Below, piece after piece: positions 1 through 11,959 of a stretch of 64,000 bases of DNA (positions are counted from its first letter, which is position 1; each line of letters opens with the position of its first letter). The notes beneath the pieces are model-generated. The model worked only from the letters and a program-made list of their open reading frames with translations. It had not been told where the DNA came from and searched no databases. Source of the DNA: Thozetella sp. PMI_491 (taxonomy: Eukaryota > Ascomycota > Sordariomycetes > Chaetosphaeriales > Chaetosphaeriaceae); assembly GCA_021432635.1 (NCBI GenBank), contig MU270035.1, positions 124,001 to 188,000 of the forward strand. The letters are read 5' to 3'. A program made the position numbers and the translations under genes.

Positions 1-1371
1 TGGTCTTTATGTTATAGCAACCGATGAGGGGTGGGCACAGCATTGCCTGGTCGTCCGTCAAGGCCTGGGTAGCAGGGATGGAGTCCCACTGGTGCGTCGG
101 CCGGGCGTCGACCTCGGCTGGTGTGAGTTCGTTGTATTCTCTCCTGTAGTAGCCGCCATGCGGGGCGTCGAATTCACCAATCGCATTCCATACTACCGTT
201 CTCTTGGCATCTCTGTCGATGATAACCCTATCTTCAAGCTACAGATGTGATCAGCACGGGCATTATCCGGTCGAGCTGCTGCTTTGCTTTTGATACCTAC
301 CTTTGTTCTCTCCGGCTTGTCATTTTCCCGCACGCGCTCGATGTATCCTCGAGGCTGTATGGCGACTTCTCCTTTGTATGCCGGCCCATCGTACTGGAGG
401 CAAGAGGTAGGTGTGCCGATCAATTTCCACCACAGCTTGCCCCTTTCGACCATCGACTTTAGGAAGGCATCCTTGTCGCCTTCCAAGGCTTTGACTGGCC
501 AAACAGGGAGCGAGAATATTGACCGAGATCCGGTATACGGCCGGAGGCGGAAATGATTTACTTTCCTTTTGAGGCGGTCCTCCACGCCGTCCCAGGTAAG
601 TCCCCAGACGACGAACTCGGTGTAGCTGTCCGAACGGATGATAGTGCCTCGGTTCGTCCTCGTTACGTCTCTGATTTCTTTAACTTCGATCAAGACTAGA
701 AGCCACTCGTTGCCGAGCTCGTCCTTACGGACGACGAGATCGCCGGCGTGGAAGAGCCTCCAGATCATGCTGTACTGTATGAAGCCAGAGCCGATATCTA
801 CATTGCTTGCCTCGTTCCACAGCGGCGCCACCTCCCTGGCAATGAACTCTAGGGTCTGAAAGTCTACCAGCGCGTCCGGATCATTTAGCGCCTCAATTTC
901 CCGGCGTATATCGTCTAGGTGATAGAAAAGCGTGGGGTATGGCTCGTACTCGGTGAAAGAGCCATGTTGCGGCTGCAGCGGTGGGTGCTTATCCACGGCC
1001 GCGATAGCGGCATTGAGGCGCTTGGAGTTGACCTGGATCTTCGTCCTTTCGTCTTCGCGCTGTTCGTAGAGTAGAGCGGCTGGGCTATCTTCGAGGGCGC
1101 CCCCGTCTCTTTGGTGCGTCTCAAGCTCCGAAAATTGCCTCTGGGTCATTCCCGGGCGACCGGATGGGAGAACTCTCCAGACTCGATCCTCCCAAGTCGG
1201 CGCGGCTTCGAGCAGACTCTCTGGCGAAGATTCAGAAGGCGAAGGAGACCGTCTGCGAATCGGTGCCACATATTGTGGGATTCCGCGCTGCGTCCTCTGC
1301 AAGGCTGTCATAAAGACGCGCAGGAACTCGTCCATATTCACGTTGGGCGTCGCATCCTCTGGTTCGTCCAT
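1..1371 (-). CDS. DUF7025-type AAA+ ATPase, N-terminal part (3' end cut by window edge)
   Basis: Two exons are visible: 1371-301 (357 codons, ending on an AAG codon) and 238-1, separated by a 62-nt intron (239-300, GTAGGT...TGTAG). After splicing the frame continues for 79 more codons to the window edge. The N-terminus is polar and probably disordered. From about residue 190 come a W-x-L-F-H-x-G-D-L segment and a beta-rich stretch (TEFVVWGL, FRLRPY). After the splice come VIIDRDAKR, a GYYRREY motif and a TDDQAMLCPPLIGCY motif. This order matches the DUF7025 region that precedes the AAA+ module in many fungal ATPases; the complete gene at 50619-53849 has the same order (MIDPSIHRR, TDEEYLIASP). 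The Walker motifs would lie beyond position 1 and are not seen. The start ATG at 1371 is the first in frame, with a second at 1335. The gene is divergent from the NLR-like gene at 1758. The function of the family is poorly known. Confidence 0.72.
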
Positions 1372-1757
1372 GTTGCAATCTGCTTGCTGGTCTGAAATGT
1401 CTTTTTGTTTGCAGATTCTATTGCTTCTCTCACCGTTGATCTTGGGACGGGCAACGGCGACAAAAACTAGAGTGTCAGGTTGCGGAGCGTGTCCGACAGG
1501 GGCTGAAGCCCCCCCGCAGTGGAAGGGCGAGACTAGCGGCTGATAGGCCGAGATGGTTCAGCCTTGCGGTTGTGGATGATTACGTGAGATATTGGGGGGG
1601 GGGGGGAGACACGCGCGGAGCTACCAGAAACTGGAGCAACCTGCATGGGTCTACTACGCCGATTGCTAGAGTTGCCGGAACCTTGTATCTCTGTCTAGCT
1701 CGTCGGCCAAGCTACTTTGCGCGCCCCGTCTCTGTTCGCGACCGACATTCTCGCGAC
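1372..1757. promoter_or_regulatory. Divergent intergenic region between the AAA+ ATPase and the DUF7708/NLR-like gene
   Basis: About 390 bp separate two start codons that point away from each other, so both promoters must lie here. The region holds a run of about 13 G near 1594-1606 and no clear TATA box. No gene is visible in it. A shared regulatory region is an inference from the geometry alone. Confidence 0.45.
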
Positions 1758-3883
1758 ATGGCCGCGAGCCGCGCCGTCGCGGTGCCTACGGCCGAAGGCA
1801 ACATTCAGCCGTCGACGAGCACGTGGGCTCGCTGGTACCAGCCGGGTTCGGGGAAGGATAGGGAAGACCGACTCGGCCACTCCGCACCCCACGCAGTTAC
1901 TAACTCGCATGCAGGGAGATATACGCCGATGCTCTCAAGAAGTGCAAAGAGATTAACGAGAATCTAAATGCTGAGCCCTTTCTCGAACGGGACCTTGGAT
2001 TTGTGGCCTCCAAGATCCGCGAGAGTTCCGAGATCTGGGTCCCGAGGAGCTATGATGCCGCATGGGTAACAGCTCATATCGAGAGAGAATGCCAGCGGAT
2101 CCAGAACAAGCAGTCCCTTCGGAAGGAATGGGCACAAGTTGTGAGCAAGGCCGCCCACGGCTTCGCGAGCCTTGTCGTCCATCTCAAGCCCGTCATCGAC
2201 GTTTTTGTCCCTCAGAGCCCGGAGTACACAGTTCCATACGCCTGCATCTTGATTATCTTCAAGGTTGGTTCTCGTGCTTCATCCGAGGCCGTTCTTACCT
2301 CACGAACACTGCTAGTAGCATAGATCCTCATACCTCGCAGGGATTTGCGGCTAGAAAGACCAAAACAGACTCGGTTCTAGGGCTTATCAAAGCTTTGGAG
2401 GATGATATGCCTCTCTTGGAGGCATACGGAGATATGTTTCCTACCGATGTCATGAAAACTGCCCTGGCTCAGCTGTACCTCCAAACTGCAGATCTTCTTT
2501 GGAGACTTGCGAGATACTATGCGAAAGACTTTATGAGTTAGTGTGCTACTACTGCAGCCAGCTATTACACCTGTCGAAACTGACCTCGTAATAGCACAAC
2601 TGGCGGACGCGCTCTTCCCGCGCGCACAGTTTGACTTTGCGGTGCACCAGGGCCACATCAAGAAAACCGCCGAAAAGCTCAAGATTCTGTGCGAGACTGG
2701 TCACATCGCCGAGCAAAGAGACATGAGGGACAGGGTCGATAATATAGCTCTTGGTGCGTAGCTTAAAGCCATCATTCCCAGAGTTGCTCACTGTTAACCT
2801 GGAGGGCCCAGACCTTCGTCATATCTCTGAAGAATTGTATCAGATGTCAGGTCAGCTTGAGAGCTCCCGGCAAGGTTAGTCTTCTTACCCTGTTCTGCTT
2901 ACACGGAGCTGACCGGAGTTCGCACTCGCGAACTAGCCCATTCACAGCGGCTTGTTTCTGAACTTATCGATATTTGGCAAGACGATGTGGGTGATGTGGA
3001 GGAGGAGGTTCAACTCTGGGACAGCCTTCGGCTGTGGACAGATCGGCGTGACCACTGGAGCGAGAATGGCATCTTAAGGCACCTCGCGGAATGGCAGAAG
3101 GAGCGCGAGTCCCACAACTCGGTCCTCTGGATCTGTTCCGAGAATAACGGCAGGCAGGCGTGGATGACGGAACTGTCCGTGGATCTGCTCCGCGTCTGCC
3201 GCGGCCAGAATCAGGTCACAGCATTCGCGCTCTGTGATCGGCCGGGCAACGTTAGGTGGACGCCGAGGCAGGTGCTGCAACAGCTCGTCTCACAGCTACT
3301 GATCCAGGCTCCGAAATTGACGACCACCAACCCGTCTCTGCTCTGCCCCAGGGCCTTCCGGAAGGCAACCACATTCGATTCCACTTTCCGCTTGCTGCAC
3401 TCGCTTGCCGGGCTAGTCGAATCGCTCGTTATCGTGATCGACCGTCTCGATCTCTGCGAGCTAGACCCTGACGATAACCCTGATCACACTATTGCGCAGG
3501 CACTCTCCATATTGGTGAAGTCGTACCCGAAAAGTCTCAGGATATTCGTGACCACCGCACAAGTTGTGACGGCACAAATGCTACCCGGTTTACCCATTTG
3601 CTTCTCCGAGGTGAAAACCAGGCGCCGACCACGTCGCAGATTCGACGACCGACCGAAGAGGTATCGGCCCCTCCTAATTGCTCCCCGGGTGCCACCGCCC
3701 CGGATGCCATTCGTCGACCCCGTCCGGCGCCTGTATTCCCCCGGTAATAGCGGCACCCAGAGTCCGGTTTATTACTCCCCTGACAACATTGTTGTTCGTC
3801 CAGTAGTAAGAACTGGGCCGCGCGGAGTGGAGTTTTCGACTACCACAGAGGAAACACGACTGGTTCCGTGCAGTCGCTGGTAG
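1758..3883 (+). CDS. DUF7708 protein with degenerate NACHT/NLR-like region
   Basis: Six exons close in frame to 596 aa: 1758-1834, 1915-2263, 2341-2536, 2595-2753, 2812-2874, 2937-3883. Residues about 70-230 resemble the fungal DUF7708 domain (FVPQSPEY, then LLEAYGDMFPT, then ALAQLYLQTADLLWRLARYY). This domain often sits at the N-terminus of fungal NLR/STAND proteins. A helical linker follows. Residues 344-453 look like an NTPase core: a hydrophobic strand (VLWICSENNGR) stands where the P-loop should be, and a Walker-B-like strand (LVIVIDRLD) lies about 100 residues later. The P-loop position has no GxxxxGK[ST], so nucleotide binding is doubtful. The C-terminal 120 residues are Arg/Pro-rich, low in complexity, and contain no WD, ankyrin or TPR repeats. 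The likely role, by family, is a STAND-like sensor or adaptor; no substrate can be named. The start ATG at 1758 is supported by an exon-exon join that restores a Trp codon. Confidence 0.68.
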
Positions 3884-6800
3884 TACACGCTATGTCTGAC
3901 CGATGATAGATGCTCATAAGAGTGCTAGAAACATGCGCAGAGAAGCAGAATATGAGCCTCGCGGTCTTTCACCCTAGCGTGGGGATCTACCCTGCTAGAC
4001 TAGAACCCCCACACATCAGCTTCTTCCAGTTGTGTTGCGGCCCCGCCACTGGTCAACGTCCCGACCAGCCTTCTGTGTGACAGACGGGTCTTCCCGCGTC
4101 GCGGCTACGAAGAAATATGCGTCGAAAACCAAAATTCCGTCGGCATTCAGCATCGGAGTTAGTACTAGTTTGGAGCCCCGAGGCTCTGATACCATCTCGT
4201 CTTCGCTACCCCTCACATTATAGGGAGCATTACGGGAAGCGATAATAAGTAGTCATCCATAGCGGGCCATATGATATCCGATTGCAACGTTATCCACCAT
4301 GAGTGTACATCGTATGTTTGCGCGTGATGGCTCAAGCCTCTCGCAGAGTGTAGTCGGATGTATAACCACCCTCAATGCCGCCGGTTACGGCAGTGAGTTG
4401 GAGCAACAATGGGCTGCCCGCCCAGTGCTGCCGTGTGGGAGCGAACAAGGGAGGTCGAAAGTCGGGTGAGGGGAGCCGCACAGTTTAAATGCTACCCTGC
4501 GGGTCGCAATATGGCTGCTGGCATAGGCACTATCGACTGGACTGCTTTAGCGCCAGTCATAAGACTCACTGTAAGGCCTGTAAATCAGATTCCTTGGGCT
4601 CGGACCCGAAGAGCAGCCGAATACGGCCCCCTACCTTCACTCAAGCATCTGCGAAAGGTAAACAAACGGTTGAGATCAGCTGAGCGGCAGCTCTTTCCAG
4701 AGTCTGTTAGAGAATCCACCTAGCCCTGGCCTGCGCCAGAGTGACTTTGCTTTCCAGGCTGCCCAGTTTATTTGATGACCTCTGTCCGTTTTCATCCCGC
4801 ATACAGCCAACCCACTCTCTGTCTACAACAAACATATTGAAGTCGCGTGCCATTTCCACTCTCGAGCATGCGAATCTCTAGGGTAACTTACTGCGTACTG
4901 CTATCCTAAAGTCTGTTCTCTCCCGGATGGTGGTGTCGCGTTCTGGTGGTCGGCTACACACCCTAGGCGGTCGAATCTTCTGAGGAATAGCACTTGGGGG
5001 GTTGCCAAGGCCGCCAACCACGCCGCACTCGGAACAACGAGAAACCCGTGATTTCCACTTCCCCTCCTTCCCCCTGACCCTTGATGACTGGGTTGGGCCA
5101 ACTAACGTGCGAAAGTCCCCTTGGTTCCTACCACACCGCTTAACCGAGTTGGCCTTATCTACGCCGGAAAGCCTGGCTAATAAGCAAGCGTTGCGCCTGC
5201 ATCTCATCCCATGTCGATCGTCACGTATACTGGGCACATGCTACGGCGCAATTTCGCGGGGTATGGCGCTCATCAACTGCGTTAAGCTTTTAGGGTTACA
5301 AGGGCGCCACGACCTGGTTTAATTACACAGGGGAGGCAGGAGATCATATCACGTCGGGAGCGTGCCGAATATCACGCCGACTGGATATTTTTAGATTTTG
5401 CTTCTCGCGCTTCACCCAGCAAATACTAGTAGAGCTTGGCTTTGGCTAGCATTGTAGAAGCAGCTCTGGGAGATATCGGCTGTCGGATCCGCGTAATCTC
5501 CCTGGCTCCGCAAATGCCAAGCGATCCAGCTGCTTGGGTCTGCCCACCTCAACAGAATGCTCAGCGTGACAGGGTTGCATGGGGTCTCGCAGCTTGTCTT
5601 TGAGGCAAGAAAGAGGGCTATCCTACAGGGGGGGAGGGCGTTGAACCTCGGGATCCTCGGATTGACCCCCGCAGCTCGAAAGACATTTCCTTCTGCGTGT
5701 AGCGCTCTCTCTTACCTACTCTTGATTCCCCGCAGCTTATCCTAGTCTAGGGGCTCTAGAGTAGACAAGCGAACGGGGACAGCTGGGAAAACAAGGTACC
5801 CAGTAGCCTGTCCGTATTGCCCAAGTTAACGGCCTTCCTTTTCGTCAGATGGCGAAATTTCCGATGCCGGTGCGCATGAGGAGAGCACACAAGAAAAGAT
5901 CTCGCCGGATGCGGAGAAGCTTGTCCTTCCAGGTAGGCAGGGTGGTTGGCTGCATGACTGTAACTGACAAAGCAGTCCGTCACGGCGTCACATCAGTACG
6001 GAGGAGGGGTATCAAGAGCAATACCATGTCGTACTGTATGGAAGTTATGAGCTGCTTACAATTACAGACCCTCTTGGGAGGACTTATGCCTGTTGGATGT
6101 AACTTCCAACCACCAGTATTTGCCAACATGCTTCTATTTCCTGCATGCGGTATGGTGTTATCGGGCACGACCTAAATTTAGATGTGCTCAGTCTGCATTA
6201 GGCGTAGGGAGCCAAAGAAACCTACTGTACAAAGTAGACCGAGTTTAAGACAGGTGCTTTAAGCAGCTGTAGCTTCTCCACATGGTTGATACCCCTTGAT
6301 TGGCGCCGTTCTCTACCTAGGTAGGTATGTACGTCGTACGTACTTCACCGTCGGGTGGGGCGGGTAATATCGAACTTCTCAGGGTTAACCTGTCGCTGAT
6401 GTTCATTAGCTTATAGTGGAGGGGGGTAGAGTCGAGGGGATCCAGGGTTTGGAGGCTATCTCAACTACAGCGCGATCCTGGCGTGCTTGGCACGACTGTA
6501 GCACCTTGTTACACCATCCTCTATGGGTCTTAACTCACGAGCACAAGCATCATTAGTCCGACCGCCGAGTGAAACCTTGGATGGATCGGGTAGCCAGAGT
6601 CGCTGGCAGTCTTCGCAGCTACCTCATGGGGACATGGGGGTTTCTAGGCATTCCAGAGGCTCCAACTACTAAGAAATAAGCCCATATGGACCCGACAGGC
6701 TACGCCCTCCTTCCTCGTCCGTTCTCTATTGGGCCATGTACCTGCTCCTCCTGGGAGGCTACTGGCCACCTCCTAGCCGCGGTGCATTGCCAAGAGCCTC

Positions 6801-7016
6801 TGTGTAGCCCAACTGCCTAAAAGGCCTCTGGCGTATACTCAAGGGGAATGGCCTGCCGAGTATTGTTCTCGGCCCGGGAGGCTGGGCGGTGCCGTCTCCG
6901 GTCGACGAGCATCCGATAAGAGGCGGCCATCGCTCCCATCGATGGACTTCAGAACAGGGTAGCACTCAGCCATCGGGACACCAGGAAAACCTACGCATTC
7001 GAGGGAACTCTCCGAG
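3884..7016. other. Gene-free stretch of 3.1 kb
   Basis: No reading frame here shows a recognisable domain, convincing codon use or a workable splice structure. Around 4489-4600 a short frame ends in a Cys/His-rich run that faintly recalls a MYND finger, too weak to annotate. Around 6318-6350 there is a cluster of short palindromic motifs (CCTAGGTAGGTA, GTACGTCGTACGTAC). The last few hundred bases must hold the protease promoter. Confidence 0.5.
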
Positions 7017-10000
7017 ATGCAACTAACGTCTCTTTTGCTTACCGCCTCCCTGGCGGGAAGCAGCTTTGCCGCCTACGAGCGCAGTCGCTCCGTCCGACGA
7101 GGCACTGCGGACGTTCCTACCGTCACGCTTCCGGAGACGGACAAATTCGTCGTCGAGTTCGCCGAGGTCAGTAGCATCCAGGAAGTTTAACAGAGCGTGA
7201 GGCTGACTCGAGTTAGGGTACCGACTACGAAGCTGCTGTCCAGCAGGTGCTCTCGCGACCGGGCGCTAAGATCGTCAAGAAGTTTCAGTCCGATGTCTTC
7301 ACGGGAGTCTCTGTGGAGGTCGCCGGTGACACCACCGACAAGCTCCAGGCTCTGCCCGCCGTGTCCACTGCGTGGCGATCCTCTAAGATCAAGCTTGCCC
7401 CTCCGGTCGAGATGTCTGCCTTCACCGACGGCACTGCGGTTAGCAATTACTCCGTGCATGGCATGACTGGAGTCGACAAGCTCCACGCAGCAGGCATCCT
7501 TGGGAAAGGTGCCAAGGTAGCCATCGTCGACACCGGTATCGAGTGGTCGCATCCTGTGGTGAGTATCTCGGTTTCTCGTAGCAAGGAGGGCGCTTACACG
7601 ATGGCGTCTAGCTCGGCGGGGGATTCGGTCCCGGCTTCAAGGTAGAAGGCGGTTGGGACTTCATTGGCGATAGTAGTAAGTGTGCATCGGTATCCACCAT
7701 AGTGGGGACATAGCTCACACACATTAGACTGGCCCGATGCAGAAAAGAACCCTGACAGCGACCCCATGGATGTGATCGGCCATGGAACTCATGTCGCTGG
7801 AATTGTTGCCGGAAACGGTGACTGGTGAGCACCGCATCCACGAGTAATAACACCAAAGGCTAACAACATGCTCGCAGGTTCAAGGGAGTTGCCCCCGAGG
7901 CGACGATCTTAGCATACAAGGTTTTTGGCGCCATTGTACGAAACAGCCCCCGTTTCGATAGATCACCTTAGCTGTGAACTAACCTACCCTGATCTAGGAC
8001 TACACTGATGACGAGACCCTGATTGAAGCCTTCATGATGGCATACAACGATGGCGTAAGTACTACCCGATCCATATCTCGGGGCAGTGGTGAGTACTAAA
8101 CGTTGCAAACTCTAGGCGGACATCATCACGGCTAGCATCGGCGAGATGTACAACTGGGACAACAACGCCTGGGCAGTGGTCGCCTCTCGGCTTGTCGACC
8201 TCGGTATCGTCGTCACTATTGCGGCTGGAAACGACGGAGAAGAAGGCCCCTTCATGGCTAGCGGAGGGGCAAACGGCAAGAATGTGCTCTCCGTGGCATC
8301 CGTTGACCCGTCGACCCTGATTGCTTTGCCCCTGGGAGTGACAATCAGCCAGGGTGGAGGCTCCACGACCTCCGTCGTCCCTTATAGGCCTGGACCCTAT
8401 CTGGTCCCGACATCCTTCAAGGATCTTCCTGTCTATGCTCTGACTCTCAACACTTCGGTGGTCGATGACGCCTGCACCACACTTCCCCCAGGCACCCCAG
8501 CCGACCTGTCCACGATGGCCGTTTTGGTGCGGGTATCCGAAGTCTGCGGTACCGACGTTCAAATGCAAACCTTGCTCTCTGCCAACCCGGCTGCCGTAAT
8601 CTTCTACCACAACGAGGCTGTGGGCTATGGCGATCCCTGGTCGCCGTTCGAGACCTATATGGCCATCATCCCTTCGGATGCCGGAGAGAAGATCGTCAAC
8701 TCCCTAATCGCCGGGGCCAAGGCGACCGTGGACTTCTCTGATGACACCTACTACGTCAACATGCCCTATGGTGATGGCGGTATCTCCAGCTTTTACACGT
8801 CGTGGGGTGCCCTCTGGGACTTGTCCCTCAAGCCTGATATTGCTGCACCTGGCGCAGCCATCACCAGCACGTACCCCCCACACACCTATGCAACTATGAG
8901 CGGTACTTCCATGGCTACCCCGTATATTGCGGGTATTGCCGCCCTGTACATCGGCCTTCATGGCGGCCGCAGCGTCAACGGCCCCGGATTTGCAAAGATG
9001 CTGCATGCTCGCATCCTGTCTAGCGGAAGCGCGGTGCCGTTCCCGGGCAACACCGACGGACTTGGCATGTACCTCGCATCTCCCACACAGGTCGGCAACG
9101 GACTGGTCGACGCGTACAAGGTCCTGACTTATGATACTCAACTCTCGCTGACCAAGTTCATGCTGAACGACACCCACCACTGGTCGAGGTACCAGTCTGT
9201 GGATATTACGAACAACGGAAAGACCGATGTTACCTACACTTTCAGCGTCCAGGATGCCGCTACGTTCGACTCCATGGAGGACGATCCGAAGGAATGGTTG
9301 GCGCCGGTCATGAACGACTTGCGAGGGATGGTGGCGTACAAGCTGAAGCCCGACGTGTCCTTCCCGTCGGGCAAGTTCGTCGTTAAGGCCGGCCAGACCC
9401 GCAAGGCAGAGTACGTGTTTAAGTTTACGTGGAGTTGGTGATTCTAAGATAAAGATACTGATGACCGTGTCCGCTTTTAGGTTTACGTTCAAGATCCCAG
9501 ACCTCCCTGCGGGCCGCAGATCCTCGAAGCTGCCCATGCTTAGTGGCAAAGTCATGATTCAAGGAAGCAACGGAGAGGGGCTGTCTATTCCGTACTTTGG
9601 ACTTCTCGCGGATGTCAAGAAGGAGATCAGGGCACTGAACATGTTCTGGACGGGAAGGGACTGGCCCATGATTCAGTCAGGCAACTTGAAGGACGAGTGG
9701 GAGAAGCCTTAGTAAGTCGTGTGTCATGTCCGTTGGCGAGATATCCTGCTAACATCCAGAAAAGCTGGAACTTTGATGTGTCACTCTACGGTCCTACTCC
9801 TCAAGACTTCCCTGTCTTGCAGGTAGTGAACATCTACGGGAGCGAGGAGCTTCGGTGGGATGTAAGTCACCGCCTCACAATCATACAGTCGCTCTACTTG
9901 TACTAACAATGGGCCTTCCGCATGCTAGGTGTACGAGGCCAACTGGAAGGAGCGCAACTGGAAGTGGCCCCCGGTTGTGGGCGAGAACGGCTACGTGGGC

Positions 10001-10390
10001 TCGGCCACGGCATGGAGGCACTCGGAGTTCTTCGGCCTGGATCCGAGAACGGATGACCCGACGGATGTTATCCCCCTCCCTTTCTACAACCTGGAGCGCC
10101 AGCGCATGACTCCGGTTGTATGGCTGGGACAGCTTGCCAACGGCAGCTACATCGCAGCTGGCAACTACACGTAAGCTCAAAGACTGCCGATTTGGTAGCA
10201 TCAGGGGCGTGCTAACATAGTGTACAGGATGAGGATCGCTGTGCTTCTCCCTTTCGGAAACCGCGAGGCTTCGGATAACTGGCAAGTGATGAACATGCCG
10301 CAGATCAAGATCGGGCCGCGGCCTACGACCACCTACGTTAGTCCTCCGCCGGCTGCTACGCCTACCAATGACCCCCCGATCCACGTGTAA
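7017..10390 (+). CDS. Secreted subtilisin-like serine protease (S8 family, Vpr/C5a-peptidase type)
   Basis: Eleven exons give 935 aa: 7017-7166, 7217-7558, 7612-7675, 7728-7824, 7878-7935, 7998-8054, 8116-9422, 9481-9711, 9765-9861, 9929-10170, 10228-10390. An N-terminal signal peptide (LLLTASLAGSSFA) is followed by an inhibitor-like propeptide. The catalytic triad is intact: Asp155 in AIVDTGIEW, His204 in GHGTHVAG, Ser521 in SGTSMATP. The oxyanion Asn lies in IAAGNDGEEG. The long insert between the His and Ser blocks is PA-domain-like, and the C-terminal third has Fn3-like beta strands, as in large fungal subtilases. It should act outside the cell in protein breakdown. Intron 7 has two in-frame donors, 9423 (58-nt intron, preferred for length) and 9438 (43 nt); both restore the same phase. 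The last exon ends in a Pro/Thr-rich tail. Confidence 0.9.
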
Positions 10391-11062
10391 GAGTTGGCGA
10401 CACAATTTTGGGCTAGGAAAGGTATATAGAGGTTTTTGGGCAACGCGTTTGGCGGCTGGATCTCTATCAAGGCGCTTCGCGGGTCATTTTGTATAGCAGA
10501 CCAAGAACGGGTGCCACAGTACGCGGAGTGGCGGTGAGCATCCCTTGGCCCTAGTATCAGTAGTATCTAAGGTCAGTACCAGCGTTGCGGCGCCTGATTG
10601 GACAACCTCTTGTTTTCCCCTGTGGATATTGGCTTGGTGTACTCACAACAGATTGTACACCCGCTGATCCTAGCTACGCTAACACCACTGATTGTCGAGG
10701 CCGCCAAGATAGACAGGTCAATTTCAGAATGGCTCGATCATTTATTCTGTACTTCCATAAAGAGGCTCATATTTTATGTTGTACCACCTCTCCTTGATAT
10801 CTTGATAGGTCACGGTATTCGTACGGGAGGCAATTCACCTTCTTGCGGCACTCGAATGTTAGGAGGGATCCAGCAATGCCTCTGCTCCCAAGACGACCAT
10901 TTGGCGAATCTGCTAAGCAGGCGACACGGGAAGAAAGGCCGCTGGGTCAATTGGTTAACATCACAGCGTGGCAACTATAGAGCACTTGTGGAGGAACAGT
11001 CTGGTTCGGAGAGTCATTCATCTCGAGCTACTCTTGGAACCCATTATCTTATTCTCCTGTTC
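10391..11062. other. Intergenic region
   Basis: This stretch contains the 3' flank of the protease and the 3' flank of the methyltransferase on the opposite strand, so the two genes converge. Open frames exist on the + strand but show no known domain. I see no other feature. Confidence 0.5.
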
Positions 11063-11959
11063 TCAAGCTGCCTTTCGCCCGACAACCACGACAACCTCTC
11101 CATGATGCACGACCACCCCGCTCTCCGTCTCTTTGACGGCCTGCTCAAACAGCGCGACGTACTTCTCTTTGGTCATTGGCGCCTCCGGCACCTTCGCCTG
11201 ACTCGGGAAGAACACGGCGAGCTCTTCCCAGACCATCAAGTAGTCTTCAGTCCAAGCCTTGAGGTCGGGCTTACGCTTGGGGACATGCCGTGCCTCGACG
11301 TCTTGGAACCCAAATTCGGTGAGGTGTCGTCCCAGATCTCCCAGGAAGCTGAAGGTTCCACCGCGGGCCTTGCCACCTGCGTTAATGATGGCGATGATAG
11401 TGTCACACGCTGTCTTGGCGGTCTCAGCGTTGGGTGCATCCGCCTGGAATTGGTCCGCGCGTGACTCCTCCCACTGCAACCAGCCACCCGGCTTCAGCAG
11501 AGCCTGGGCGGTGGACAGGAGGGGACCAAGGTCCTCGTTGATGATTATGCTCGTGAAAGCGCGCACGTGCACGACATCATAGGCGCCTACCAGCTCTTCA
11601 GGCAAGGGTCGTGCCAGGACGTCAAGCGTCTTCAGAGTGACTGATTCAGGTAGCAGATGGGCGGCTGGAAGGTTGACGGGATTGATGTCGAAGCCGTCAA
11701 GCTGAGCAGAGATGCCAGCAGCTGAGAGCTGCCGATCTAGGTCGCAAAGCCAGACACCGTTGCCGCAGGCAATATCGGCCACCTTGATGCCTTGCTTGGA
11801 CGGCAGAGCACCATCGACCTTGGGGTCGAGATAGTGGCCGAGCGTATTTTGGAAGAGGAGGTGCTGGAGATGCAGACGGGCGGAAGTCCTGAAGTTGCGC
11901 GCGGGCGCTGTCCAGAAAGTGGAGCCTGAGTATTGCTCGGCGTCGGATGCTGCTGCCAT
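11063..11959 (-). CDS. SAM-dependent methyltransferase, UMTA type
   Basis: A single exon encodes 298 aa. The class I Rossmann motif I is clear (VADIACGNGVWLCDL, residues about 60-74), followed by an acidic motif II (LDGFDINPVNLP). The motif IV/V region reads VHVRAFTSII and the post-motif strand LLKPGGWLQWEE. The C-terminal part carries the helical region typical of fungal UMTA-type enzymes, which are frequent in secondary-metabolite clusters as O-, N- or S-methyltransferases. The length is normal for the family. No signal peptide or membrane segment is seen, so it is probably cytosolic. Its neighbours are a P450 gene and two relics of tailoring enzymes (SDR and O-methyltransferase), which supports a former or reduced biosynthetic cluster. 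The acceptor substrate cannot be told from sequence. Confidence 0.85.
   Translation of the reverse strand: MAAASDAEQYSGSTFWTAPARNFRTSARLHLQHLLFQNTLGHYLDPKVDGALPSKQGIKVADIACGNGVWLCDLDRQLSAAGISAQLDGFDINPVNLPAAHLLPESVTLKTLDVLARPLPEELVGAYDVVHVRAFTSIIINEDLGPLLSTAQALLKPGGWLQWEESRADQFQADAPNAETAKTACDTIIAIINAGGKARGGTFSFLGDLGRHLTEFGFQDVEARHVPKRKPDLKAWTEDYLMVWEELAVFFPSQAKVPEAPMTKEKYVALFEQAVKETESGVVVHHGEVVVVVGRKAA

Noticed and set aside
4470-4690. Possible MYND zinc-finger remnant (SHKTHCKAC and an IDW in a second frame)
   Set aside because: Cys/His spacing does not fit the MYND pattern without a frameshift, and there is no supporting exon around it. Chance is as likely.
10598-11464. Long + strand open frame opposite the methyltransferase
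   Set aside because: Its 3' part is the antisense of the methyltransferase gene and its 5' part has no domain. Judged a shadow frame.
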